From the NCBI GenBank assembly GCA_910586615.1, contig CAJUJP010000028.1, positions 2,857-57,966 on the forward strand: a DNA stretch of 55,110 bases. Direction: 5' to 3'. Below are positions 26,657-34,926 of this stretch, one piece after another. This DNA comes from an uncultured Lachnospiraceae bacterium (GTDB taxonomy: Bacteria; Bacillota; Clostridia; Lachnospirales; Lachnospiraceae). Position 1 is the first letter of the stretch. Every line of letters starts with the position of its first letter. Both the position numbers and the translations under genes were made by a program. The notes below the pieces were generated by a model. That model saw only the letters and a list, made by a program, of their open reading frames with translations, searched no databases and was not told the DNA's origin.

Positions 26657-27280
26657 TTAATAATTTATTCCTTTGATCCGCAGCTCACCGTTTACCACGC
26701 CAAATGTAATGCTGGGGTCTTCCCCGCCGCCCATCAGAGTAAATCCTGCCTTGCTGGGCGCCAGGTCGGAAGTGTCTGCTTTCTCGATGGAAGCACACAT
26801 TTCTTCCGAAAATACAGCCGCCGGATCAAGCGCCAGGAAATCTTCCCGTGATTCTACCACATCCACGCCCTCAAGACCGACATAGACAGGAAAGCCAGTC
26901 AGGTCTGCCAGTTTCTCCATATCTTTTTGTGCCACCGCTTCCTTGATCAAAGCAGCATAATCCGCCACCACGGCAGGATCTGCACTAAAATTATCAGCTA
27001 TTGGTTCTGCCGCTGTTCCATCCGTTTCCTCTGCCTTCTCCTCTGCGCCCGTCTCCGTATCTTCATCCGGGTTCCCCATTTCGCCCTGAGAGATCTGTAG
27101 ATCCCCGCTGCTCTCATTGCCGGCAGTTGTGCTTACAGTTTCCGTGTCCGCAGAACTCTTTTCCTCTTCCGATCCTGATGCCTGACAAGCCGTAAGGACA
27201 ACTGCCCCCGCCAGCGCCGCCAGAAGAACCCCTCTTTTTTTTATTATATTTCTGCTGCCTTTTTTAATCAATGCTTTCAT
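26657..27280 (-). CDS. Lipoprotein of the sigma-V/RsiV-like operon
   Basis: 207 residues from the ATG at 27280 (GGAGG site). A basic start, a hydrophobic run and the lipobox LTAC give a diacylglyceryl-Cys. A low-complexity acidic linker (about 30-85) leads to a small folded domain (DYAALIKEAVAQKDMEKLADLTGFPVY, ITFGVVNGELRIKGI) like an NTF2/DUF4878-type cone. The ligand is unknown. It sits between the anti-sigma gene and the large surface protein, all leftward, and probably works in envelope stress. The 23-bp hairpin repeat lies just before its ribosome site. Confidence 0.75.
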   Translation of the reverse strand: MKALIKKGSRNIIKKRGVLLAALAGAVVLTACQASGSEEEKSSADTETVSTTAGNESSGDLQISQGEMGNPDEDTETGAEEKAEETDGTAAEPIADNFSADPAVVADYAALIKEAVAQKDMEKLADLTGFPVYVGLEGVDVVESREDFLALDPAAVFSEEMCASIEKADTSDLAPSKAGFTLMGGGEDPSITFGVVNGELRIKGINY

Positions 27281-27305
27281 TTCCTTTTCCTCCATTATTA
27301 TACCA

Positions 27306-27328
27306 GTTCAGCCTTCGGCTTCACTGTC
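27306..27328 (-). repeat. 23-bp intercistronic hairpin repeat, copy 2
   Basis: Exact copy of 18761-18783 (GTTCAGCCTTCGGCTTCACT plus GTC on the + strand), again 26 bp upstream of an ATG and between two genes of one operon. Confidence 0.75.
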
Positions 27329-27356
27329 TTTCGCTTATTTGCTTTTAGATTACCGC

Positions 27357-28223
27357 TCACTGCCGCTCTATTTCGAATTCCACCTCCCCCGCAGAACCCG
27401 GCGCTATGGCATACTTTTCAAACACGATCACCGGATTTCCTCTCTCATTGATATAAAAAGCCACATCCTCTCCGATACCCGCAAATCCACCCTCCGAAGA
27501 CGACAGAAAAACAGCCCCTGTCTGTATCCTCTCTGCGATCTGTTCCCTGATCTGCCCGTCTGCAATGGTCATATAGTCTTCCCCCAGCAGATCCTCAAGT
27601 GTCAGACAAGTGTTGGTTTTTAAATCCAAATTGTAATATCTGGTCTGTGCATAGGCCGAAGTCCAGCTCTCCGTCCCTTTCACCGCAAAAGACAGAATCT
27701 CTTCTGTCTGGCTCTTGATCTCATACCATACCCTGACCCGGATATCATGTTCGATCCATTCCTCCTCCGTACCTCCCGTAGCCAGAAAGGCTTCTTTATA
27801 TTCATCCGCTCTCTGAAGAGCCTCGGCCTCATATTGAGCCGTCATCTTTTCAATCTGCTCATTAACTTCTTCCGACAGCCCGTTATCCGTCTCCCCCAGA
27901 TCCACTCCCGGAACTTCCACTTTAACCTGCATTTCCCTTTCTGATCTCTCATAAGAACGAATCGTCATGATCTTTACAAGCCCGCCGACAACAGGAATCT
28001 TACGTGCTTCCATGGCAAATACCTCGCTGGTATTGAGTGCCACCGTCAGCGCCGCTGCAAGTAAGGCCGCTGTTCCGGCTGTACGCAGCAAAAAGCGGCT
28101 GAGCCTTCTTCTCCGCTCCCTTTTCATTCGGGAACTTTCAACGGCCTGGCTGACTTTTTGCTGTAATTCCTCCGGAATCCTGACGTTTTCATATGTCTCT
28201 CTACCCTTTTCCATTTCTTTCAT
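27357..28223 (-). CDS. RsiV-like anti-sigma factor
   Basis: 288 residues. The cytosolic N-terminus (about 1-40, VSQAVESSRMKRERRRRL) would bind the sigma factor. One membrane helix (TAGTAALLAAALTVAL) follows, then an extracellular DUF4179/DUF3298-type domain (SAYAQTRYYNLDLKTNTCLTLEDLLGEDY in two parts; VIVFEKYAIAPGSAGEVEFEI at the end). In Bacillus RsiV this domain binds lysozyme and triggers proteolysis that frees SigV. Its start overlaps the sigma gene stop by 4 bp (ATGA). Whether it senses lysozyme here is inference from the family. Confidence 0.85.
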   Translation of the reverse strand: MKEMEKGRETYENVRIPEELQQKVSQAVESSRMKRERRRRLSRFLLRTAGTAALLAAALTVALNTSEVFAMEARKIPVVGGLVKIMTIRSYERSEREMQVKVEVPGVDLGETDNGLSEEVNEQIEKMTAQYEAEALQRADEYKEAFLATGGTEEEWIEHDIRVRVWYEIKSQTEEILSFAVKGTESWTSAYAQTRYYNLDLKTNTCLTLEDLLGEDYMTIADGQIREQIAERIQTGAVFLSSSEGGFAGIGEDVAFYINERGNPVIVFEKYAIAPGSAGEVEFEIERQ

Positions 28224-28711
28224 AGTTCCAGTCCCTCCAGATCCACCCGCAATGTCTTTAGTCCTCTGTAAAGTTTTGCTTTCACCGTGTTCAGGTTTCG
28301 TCCTGTCACCTCTGCAATTTCCTGCAATGACAACTCCTCGTAGAAGCGCAGCCGGATAATGTTCTGCACCTCCACAGGCAGAACTTTCAGTCTCTCATTC
28401 AAATTCTCCGTCTGATCATATTCTTGCATACAAACATAAGTTTCCTCATCCGCAAATTCTTCCACCAAAAGCTCTCTTCTGTTTTTTCTGAGAAAATTTA
28501 TGCTCTCATTCATCAGGATCCGGTAAAACCATGTTTTCAATGCGCGGATATCCCTGAGTTCCCCCGCATGTCCCAGTGCCTTACAGATGGCATTCTGTAC
28601 CACATCCATAGCGTCCTGGGGATTTTCTACATTGGAATAGGCAAGCCGGTAAAATTTATCCTGGTTTTCAAGGATATACTGCGAAATTTTATCAAAATAG
28701 TCCTGTTTCAT
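28220..28711 (-). CDS. ECF sigma factor, SigV-like
   Basis: 163 residues. Sigma region 2 (FYRLAYSNVENPQDAMDVVQ, LKTWFYRILMNESINFLRK) and region 4 (VEVQNIIRLRFYEELSLQEI, NLNTVKAKLYRGLKTLR) are both complete. It is followed at once by its RsiV-like antagonist. A GC-AAC/GTC-type ECF promoter upstream suggests positive autoregulation. A ribosome site (AAGGAG) lies 6 nt before the ATG. Confidence 0.93.
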   Translation of the reverse strand: MKQDYFDKISQYILENQDKFYRLAYSNVENPQDAMDVVQNAICKALGHAGELRDIRALKTWFYRILMNESINFLRKNRRELLVEEFADEETYVCMQEYDQTENLNERLKVLPVEVQNIIRLRFYEELSLQEIAEVTGRNLNTVKAKLYRGLKTLRVDLEGLEL

Positions 28712-28821
28712 TATGTCTCCTTAATACATACTGCCATCTGTAAAAATTCATTGCCAGATTCCCTCCGCAGTCTACTTTTTGCATTTCGGCATTTTTGCCC
28801 TTATTATGTATTTATATAAAA

Positions 28822-28850
28822 CAGACAATGAGAGGGTGCAAAAAGTTGCA
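28822..28850 (-). promoter_or_regulatory. Candidate autoregulatory ECF promoter
   Basis: On the - strand TGCAAC (28845-28850), a 17-bp spacer that starts with T5, and TGTCTG (28822-28827). This is close to the ECF pattern TGAAAC-N16-CGTC. It lies about 110 bp before the sigma gene. The gap 28712-29053 otherwise holds only the htpG terminator. Confidence 0.5.
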
Positions 28851-28939
28851 TTTCCTCTCACTTCAGATCAAAAATATTTTTCATTACAGTCTTCCATTTT
28901 CCGGATTTCTTTACCGCTGTATACTCTCCACACAGTTTC

Positions 28940-28982
28940 AAAAAAGGGGAATGAACCCTGATCAAATCACAGATTCATTCCC
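28940..28982 (-). terminator. Terminator of htpG
   Basis: On the - strand GGGAATGAA, an 18-nt loop, TTCATTCCC, then CTTTTTT. It is about 70 bp after the htpG stop. Confidence 0.8.
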
Positions 28983-29053
28983 TCTTCACTTATAGTAGAC
29001 GAAATTTTTATGTCGTTAACTATCCTATAATTGAGTTTACATAATATTTAAAA

Positions 29054-31246
29054 TCATTTCGTCAGCATCAACATGATCTCATTGCTTCTCGCGACAAACT
29101 TTGTCATGGCTTCCGGCTCAAGGGGCGCCTGCTGCAAAAGGGCCAGATCATAGAGCTGCTCACAGATCATCTTCACATTTTCACCATCCTGATGATCCAG
29201 CACATACTGTACCAGCGGGTGGTTGGCGTTCAGAATCAGGGTCTCTCCCTCCTTGCCGAACATTCCCATATCCATCCCCTGCATGGAATACATTTTCATC
29301 ATATCCTGCATTCTGCGGCTTTCCTCGGACAGCGTGATCATGGAAGAGATCTTCTTGTTCTTCAATTTTTCGATCTTTACTTTGATGGCATCTTTCTTGA
29401 GAACTTTCTTCATCAACCCGGCAACTGCTTCTGCCTGCTCTTCCATTTCCTTTTCGGCTTTCTTGGAAGTCTTGGCTTTAAAGACATCGGTCAGGTCCGC
29501 ATCGATTCTCTGGAATTTAATTCCTTCATTCTTCGCTTCCAGCTGTGAGACAAAGGGCTGGTCGATATTATGTGTCAGCAGGACAGCATCCATCTTCGCA
29601 GCCTTGAACATATTGATATACTGGCTCTGCTGCTTCTCGTCAGTCACATAATAAATGACTTTCTCTTTCGGCTCTTCCTCTACAGGCTCTCCGTCCTCGT
29701 CAAGCACTTCACCTTCTACCTTTTCGGCCTGGTCAACCACCTCGGCCTCCACTTTCTCACCGTTCTCGTCTACCGCTCCGGCTTCTGTCTGACCGGCCTC
29801 AGCATTCCCGGTGCCTGTTTCTGCCTCTTCAGCCTTCTTATCATCACCTCCGGCTGCTTCATTTTCCGTCTTCTCAGCATCGTCACCGGCGTCTTCCTTC
29901 ACCTCGTCCGGATCAATCTTATTCACCTCAAGGCACTCCGGCAGCGTCATGTAGACACCGTCCAGATTCTTGAAAAGAATATAGTCCGTCATCTTCTCAC
30001 AGAACTTATCGTCTTTCAGGCAGCCGAACTTGATGAAGGGACTGATGTCATCCCAGTATTTCTCATACTCCTCTTTCTCGGTCTTGCACATGCCGGACAG
30101 TTTATCCGCCACCTTTTTCGTGATATACTCGCTGATCTTCTTAACGAAACCGTCATTCTGCAGCGCGCTTCTGGATACGTTAAGCGGCAGATCGGGACAG
30201 TCGATCACACCTTTTAACAAAAGTAAAAACTCCGGAATGACTTCCTTGATATTGTCCGCGATAAATACCTGATTGTTGTATAACTTGATCGTTCCTTCGA
30301 TGGACTCATACTCCATGTTGATCTTCGGGAAATACAAAATCCCCTTCATATTAAAAGGATAATCCATATTCAGATGAATCCAGAACAAAGGCTCCTTATA
30401 ATCCTGGAACACCTTGCGGTAAAATTCCAGATACTCTTCCCTGGTGCATTCGTTGGGATGCTTCGTCCAGAGCGGCTGCGTCTCGTTGAGCAGTTCAGGA
30501 CGCTTCTTAATCTTTAATTTCTGCTCGTCCTCTTCCTTCTCCTTCTTGATCTCCTCCACAACTTCATCCGTATCAAGTTTCTCGTCTTCCTTAATGATCT
30601 GCGTCTCTGTCGTGTTCGCTTTGGACAGATAAATCTCGGTGGGCATGAAAGAACAATACTTCTTGATGACTTCTCTCGCCTTATACTCGTTGCAGAACTC
30701 TAAGCAGTCCTCGTTGATATGGAGCGTGATCTCCGTGCCGACCTCAGTCCTTGTTCCCTCTTCCATATCGAACTCTGTACCGCCGTCACACTCCCAGTGC
30801 ACCGCCTGCGCGCCGTCCTGATAGGACAGTGTATCAATGTGCACTTCATCTGCTACCATAAACGCGGAATAAAAGCCCAGACCAAAATGTCCTATGATCT
30901 GATCCTCGTTCGCCTTATCCTTATATTTCTCTATAAAATCCGTGGCCCCGGAAAAAGCGATCTGATTGATATACTCTTCCACCTCGCCTGCCGTCATGCC
31001 GATGCCGTTATCAATAAACTTTAACGTCTTCTCCTCTGGATTTACAACTACCTGGATTTTCGCTTTATAATCATTCGGAAGCTCATATTCTCCCATCATA
31101 TCCAGTTTCTTTAATTTCGTGATCGCGTCACATCCGTTGGAGATCAGCTCCCGGAAAAAAATGTCATGGTCGGAGTACAACCATTTCTTGATAATCGGAA
31201 AAATATTGTCGCTGTTGATCGATAAATTACCATGTTTTGCTGCCAT
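29054..31246 (-). CDS. htpG: Hsp90 chaperone HtpG with an acidic insertion
   Basis: 730 residues against about 620-630 in E. coli. The GHKL ATPase domain (1-230) has ELISNGCDAITKL, DNGIGM and GHFGLGFYSAFMVAD. The middle domain holds NVSRSALQND with the catalytic Arg. Between about residues 440 and 540 there is a low-complexity acidic insertion (Glu, Asp, Gly, Ala-rich) before KVIYYVTDEKQQ resumes the normal fold. The C-terminal dimerisation domain looks complete. It refolds client proteins in the cytosol. A perfect CIRCE operator lies upstream, so HrcA should repress it and heat induce it. Confidence 0.95.
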   Translation of the reverse strand: MAAKHGNLSINSDNIFPIIKKWLYSDHDIFFRELISNGCDAITKLKKLDMMGEYELPNDYKAKIQVVVNPEEKTLKFIDNGIGMTAGEVEEYINQIAFSGATDFIEKYKDKANEDQIIGHFGLGFYSAFMVADEVHIDTLSYQDGAQAVHWECDGGTEFDMEEGTRTEVGTEITLHINEDCLEFCNEYKAREVIKKYCSFMPTEIYLSKANTTETQIIKEDEKLDTDEVVEEIKKEKEEDEQKLKIKKRPELLNETQPLWTKHPNECTREEYLEFYRKVFQDYKEPLFWIHLNMDYPFNMKGILYFPKINMEYESIEGTIKLYNNQVFIADNIKEVIPEFLLLLKGVIDCPDLPLNVSRSALQNDGFVKKISEYITKKVADKLSGMCKTEKEEYEKYWDDISPFIKFGCLKDDKFCEKMTDYILFKNLDGVYMTLPECLEVNKIDPDEVKEDAGDDAEKTENEAAGGDDKKAEEAETGTGNAEAGQTEAGAVDENGEKVEAEVVDQAEKVEGEVLDEDGEPVEEEPKEKVIYYVTDEKQQSQYINMFKAAKMDAVLLTHNIDQPFVSQLEAKNEGIKFQRIDADLTDVFKAKTSKKAEKEMEEQAEAVAGLMKKVLKKDAIKVKIEKLKNKKISSMITLSEESRRMQDMMKMYSMQGMDMGMFGKEGETLILNANHPLVQYVLDHQDGENVKMICEQLYDLALLQQAPLEPEAMTKFVARSNEIMLMLTK

Positions 31247-31363
31247 TTCACCACGTTCCTTTCTTCAATGCCCTTCGATTCATTTCCGGCTGTCCAGCCT
31301 GTATCAATTTACGATGTACTAGAGCATAGTTTAATACGTGCATTATAATAAGTCAAGACAAAA

Positions 31364-31390
31364 TTAGCACTCAACTGTATTGAGTGCTAA
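31364..31390. promoter_or_regulatory. CIRCE operator (HrcA)
   Basis: A perfect inverted repeat TTAGCACTC-N9-GAGTGCTAA, the consensus CIRCE. A TATAAT on the - strand (about 31341-31346) lies just downstream, so bound HrcA would block htpG transcription. HrcA control is usual for groESL and dnaK; here it extends to htpG. Confidence 0.95.
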
Positions 31391-31536
31391 CAATTTACAT
31401 TTTGCCCGCATTCTATGCGGCTTTGCAAAATTCTAAACTTTTTGTAAATTTTTCAAAAACTACAATATGACTCTCATTCACCAAACGGCTCTGCCTGTAA
31501 TACTTCCCGAACGCAAAATTAAGCAGACCGGATTTT

Positions 31537-32697
31537 TCAATGAATCTCAAGAAACCCACTCTCAAAATATTCTGTATAAACATCAAAAAAACTCTTTGTT
31601 TTCACAGCCTCATCATGAATAAAACCCACCCGGTCCCATAATTCCTCATTCAGATTTCTGGTCAGCGTCTCCACGTAAGCATCGTATTCATGCCCGAAAG
31701 CCTCCGCACGTCTCTGGTCCACAATCTTGATCTTATTGGCATCAGTCTCATCCTTGTTAAAAGTATTGAGGCATTTGATGATATGATATCCGAACTCTGT
31801 CTCCACGACCCCGCTGATTTCATCTTTGCCCAGATTAAAAGCCGCATTCTCAAAAGCCGCATCCATCTCGCCTTTTCCGAAAGAATAAGTTCCCTTGTCA
31901 TCCTCGCTGTAACGCCGGATCAGCTCATCGAAATCCTCTCCTTCCTGCGCCAGTTCAAGCACCTCGCATGCCTCTTTATATGCATTTTGCCTGGCCCTGT
32001 CCGTATACTCGATTTTTTTACCCGTGCCGTCCAGGGCATAGGTCTTGATCAGAATGTGCTGCACTGTGATCGTCCGCGCCTCATCATCGCTGATCTCCGG
32101 ATTGATATCCTTGATCGTATACTGATATACCTTCTCTGCCAGTGCAAACTCCGTATACAGATTCCGTATGGTCTTCTCCGACACTCCCATTTTTTCGATT
32201 TCCGTATCGTTCAGAGATTGATAATAGGCACTCGCCGCATTTTCCACCTGTGCCTTCTCTTCGCTGCTCAGTTCCACCTGATAGCGTTCCGCCATCAGAT
32301 TCATGGTCTTGATGCGGGCAATCTGCGCCAGTGCGATATCCTTCACATTCTGCTCCAATGTCACTCCGTCCACATTCGTATTCCAGATCTCCGTACCGTA
32401 TACGCTCTCATAACGGTTCTGGATGTTGGTCAGATATACCATGATCTCAGGAAGCAGGCAGGTGCTGGTCTCAATCCGGAATATTTCCTCTTTGTCAAAG
32501 CCGGTGGTGAGAACCACCTTTGTGCCGGCGCCTGCTTTATTTCCGCATCCGGCCAGGCTTGTCATAGAAAGAATCATGACCGCCAGCAGCGCCGCCGCTT
32601 TCCAGACCTTATCCCGTCCGTGCTGCGAACTACTGCATGGGTTATGACACACATTTAAAACTACAGATTTCTCCCTTTTCTCTTTACTGCTGTTCAT
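31537..32697 (-). CDS. PrsA/SurA-type peptidyl-prolyl isomerase lipoprotein
   Basis: 386 residues from the ATG at 32697 (AAGGAG, 4-5 nt). A basic start, a hydrophobic stretch and the lipobox LAGC give a lipid-anchored protein. Residues about 70-200 are a SurA/PrsA chaperone arm (ALAQIARIKTMNLMAERYQV); about 205-320 are a parvulin domain (TVQHILIKT, GTYSFGKGEMDAAFENAAF, VVETEFGYHIIKCLN). It should fold exported proteins outside the membrane. It lies downstream of the PHP gene and the intervening hairpins. Confidence 0.88.
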   Translation of the reverse strand: MNSSKEKREKSVVLNVCHNPCSSSQHGRDKVWKAAALLAVMILSMTSLAGCGNKAGAGTKVVLTTGFDKEEIFRIETSTCLLPEIMVYLTNIQNRYESVYGTEIWNTNVDGVTLEQNVKDIALAQIARIKTMNLMAERYQVELSSEEKAQVENAASAYYQSLNDTEIEKMGVSEKTIRNLYTEFALAEKVYQYTIKDINPEISDDEARTITVQHILIKTYALDGTGKKIEYTDRARQNAYKEACEVLELAQEGEDFDELIRRYSEDDKGTYSFGKGEMDAAFENAAFNLGKDEISGVVETEFGYHIIKCLNTFNKDETDANKIKIVDQRRAEAFGHEYDAYVETLTRNLNEELWDRVGFIHDEAVKTKSFFDVYTEYFESGFLEIH

Positions 32698-32711
32698 ATA
32701 TCTCCTTATAC

Positions 32712-32792
32712 TCTGTAAAAAAAGTAATTTGCTTCGCAAAATAACAAATCGAACAAGTTCGATTGCGAGCTCCGCTTCGCGGACTCGGATAA
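32712..32792 (-). terminator. Cluster of three hairpins between the PHP gene and the prsA-like gene
   Basis: On the - strand, in order: TCCGC-GAA-GCGGA, AATCGAAC-TT-GTTCGATT, and TTTGC-GAA-GCAAA followed by TTACTTTTTTT. The last is an intrinsic terminator. A related sequence (GAAGCAAATTTACTTTTTTT) lies at 36963-36982, downstream of folA. Confidence 0.65.
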
Positions 32793-32805
32793 GCGGTGGA
32801 ATTTC

Positions 32806-33588
32806 TTACCACGGTCCGGCACAAATCACTTCCCCATACCGGTCATACCAGGTCTCACCGTTCGTCAATACATAATCCTCCCCCGTCAGGATCGCTTTCG
32901 CGTAATCCGAGGCTGACTCAAGTCTCCGGGAAAACGCAATGCCGCCGCCAAACAGCCTTGTTCCGTGGATATCTGACCCCGCACTCATGGGAAGCTTATG
33001 GTGACGTGCATATGCAATGGCCCTATCATCGAAAACGGGATCATTATGTGCCGTGCTGCGGGAATTGGAATGGGTCGCATTGACCGCTTCCACACCGTCC
33101 ACCCAGTCCGGATACAAACGGATCTCAGGTATATAGTACTCCTCTCTGTAGGGATGGGCATGAACCACCAGTCCACCGGCCTCATGCACCAGATTGTACT
33201 GTTCCTCCACCGTTGCATCACGAAGCTGCGGATGTGCCTTCATCCAGGATGTATCCACTCCATATATTAAAAATTCCGTACCTTTATAACCCGCTTCATA
33301 TCCGAAAAAAACGTCCAGCCCGATCCGGCTGCCTTCTTCCCTCGCATGTTCATATCCTGCTCCGAAAGCATCCACCCAGTCCTCCCATGCAAGCCCTCTG
33401 TCTATGGCCGTATTGCCGCCCCAGTTATGATCTGTCACAAAAATGCCGGTATAGCCATACTCTTTGCAGGCTCTCGCCATTTCCTGCCCGGTACTTCTGG
33501 CACATGCGCTGGATTCACAGGTATGCAGATGAGTCTCATATAAGTATGGGTATTTCTCCCGTATTGATACGCACATTTCCTGTCTCAA
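32806..33588 (-). CDS. PHP-domain metal-dependent phosphoesterase
   Basis: 260 residues. Metal-binding motifs of the PHP superfamily are in order: ETHLHTCES, VTDHNWGG, FFGYEAGY, VVHAHPYRE and SAGSDIHG. It is closest in kind to histidinol-phosphatase or RNase AM/YciV-like hydrolases, but the substrate cannot be told. The frame can start at a TTG at 33588; the ATG at 33576 is the alternative, with AGGAA very close to it. It precedes the prsA-like gene and follows two ilvE terminators. Confidence 0.85.
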   Translation of the reverse strand: MRQEMCVSIREKYPYLYETHLHTCESSACARSTGQEMARACKEYGYTGIFVTDHNWGGNTAIDRGLAWEDWVDAFGAGYEHAREEGSRIGLDVFFGYEAGYKGTEFLIYGVDTSWMKAHPQLRDATVEEQYNLVHEAGGLVVHAHPYREEYYIPEIRLYPDWVDGVEAVNATHSNSRSTAHNDPVFDDRAIAYARHHKLPMSAGSDIHGTRLFGGGIAFSRRLESASDYAKAILTGEDYVLTNGETWYDRYGEVICAGPW

Positions 33589-33611
33589 AACCTTTCATTC
33601 CATAAATTGAT

Positions 33612-33704
33612 AAAACGGGCAGACCAAACGCCCGTAACATATTTCCCCGCCACAAGGCAAAAGGATTAAATTGTGTGCTTCGGCATCTCAACTTAATCCC
33701 CTTC
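33612..33704 (-). terminator. Tandem terminators of ilvE
   Basis: On the - strand the first hairpin is GGATTAAGTTGAGATGCC-GAA-... closing with TTTAATCC and TTTT (about 33656-33704). The second is ACGGGC, a 9-nt loop, GCCCGT and TTTTAT (33609-33632). Confidence 0.75.
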
Positions 33705-33728
33705 CCCTTCTGTTTCAACAACGTTTCT

Positions 33729-34754
33729 CTATTTGATCACATGAATCCAACCTTCGGGTGCATCGATGCGTCCCATCTGAATGCCCGTCAGAGTATCATA
33801 CAGCTTCTTCGTTACCGGCCCCATCTCACTCATGCCGCTGGGGAAAGCAATCTCCTTTCCGTGGTCCACAATCCTGCCAACCGGAGAAATGACTGCCGCC
33901 GTACCGCAAAGACCGCACTCCGCAAACTCTGCCACTTCTTCAAGAGAAACTGCCCTCTCTTCCACCTCCAGACCGAGATAATCCTTTGCCACTGTCATCA
34001 GGGAACGTCTCGTAATCGACGGAAGAATGCTGTCAGACTTAGGAGTCACCACCTTATTGTCCTTTGTCACGAACAGGAAGTTGGCACCGCCCGTCTCCTC
34101 CACATTGGTTCGGGTCTGTGCATCCAGATACATATTTTCATCGTATCCTTCCTCGTGTGCCGTCACGATGGCATGAAGGCTCATCGCATAGTTCAACCCG
34201 GCTTTGACATGTCCCGTCCCCCGCGGCGCCGCCCTGTCAAAGTCACTCACTTTTATGGTTAAAGGCTTAACACCGCCCTTAAAATACGGTCCCACCGGCG
34301 TAGTAAATACTCTGAACTGATATTCGTCTGCTGGTTTGACACCGATTACGGAAGAACTTCCAAACATGAAAGGACGGATATACAAAGTCGCTCCCGAACC
34401 GTAGGGCGGCACATAAGCCTCATTTGCCGCTACCGTATCGACTACCGCCTGTATAAAACGCTCTTTCGGGAACACCGGCATCTCCAGCCGCTTACAGGTC
34501 TCTTCCATACGCTGTGCATTCAAATCCGGGCGGAACGTCACAATCCGTCCGTCCTGTGTGGTATACGCTTTCATGCCTTCAAAGCAGGTCTGAGCATACT
34601 GTAACACGCCGGCACACTCGCTCATGGAAATATTAGCCTCACTGATCAGCGCTCCTTCATCCCACGCACCGTTCTTATAATTTGCCACAAATCTTTTATC
34701 CGTTTCCTGATAGTTGAATCCGAGATTTGCCCAATCTATGTTTTTCTTCTCCAT
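33729..34754 (-). CDS. ilvE: Branched-chain amino acid aminotransferase
   Basis: 341 residues from the ATG at 34754, with AGGG and GGGG just upstream; an ATG at 34877 would add 41 atypical residues. It is a fold-type IV PLP enzyme. Motifs are QTCFEGMKAY, RPDLNAQRM, ATLYIRPFMFG, HVKAGLNYAMSL with the PLP Lys, and NVEETGGANFLFV. It makes and degrades Leu, Ile and Val through their 2-oxo acids. The 120-bp leader has no T-box specifier or GGTGG motif that I can find. Confidence 0.95.
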   Translation of the reverse strand: MEKKNIDWANLGFNYQETDKRFVANYKNGAWDEGALISEANISMSECAGVLQYAQTCFEGMKAYTTQDGRIVTFRPDLNAQRMEETCKRLEMPVFPKERFIQAVVDTVAANEAYVPPYGSGATLYIRPFMFGSSSVIGVKPADEYQFRVFTTPVGPYFKGGVKPLTIKVSDFDRAAPRGTGHVKAGLNYAMSLHAIVTAHEEGYDENMYLDAQTRTNVEETGGANFLFVTKDNKVVTPKSDSILPSITRRSLMTVAKDYLGLEVEERAVSLEEVAEFAECGLCGTAAVISPVGRIVDHGKEIAFPSGMSEMGPVTKKLYDTLTGIQMGRIDAPEGWIHVIK

Positions 34755-34926
34755 TTCCCTGTACCCCTTTTCCTCAAAGTAAATTCTACATCTGCAACAG
34801 TTCAGATCCCTTACTCCGGTCAAAACCCGTACCGGCCAATACAGTTCTACCGGTATAAAAAGAGACCGCTCCTTCACTGTTACCTTTATTTATCTTATAC
34901 CTATGCCGCCAAAAGTCAAGCCCTCA

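Noticed and set aside
34755..34877. Possible T-box or other amino-acid leader before ilvE
   Set aside because: No GGTGG anti-terminator motif, specifier loop or terminator is present; the region is only about 120 bp.
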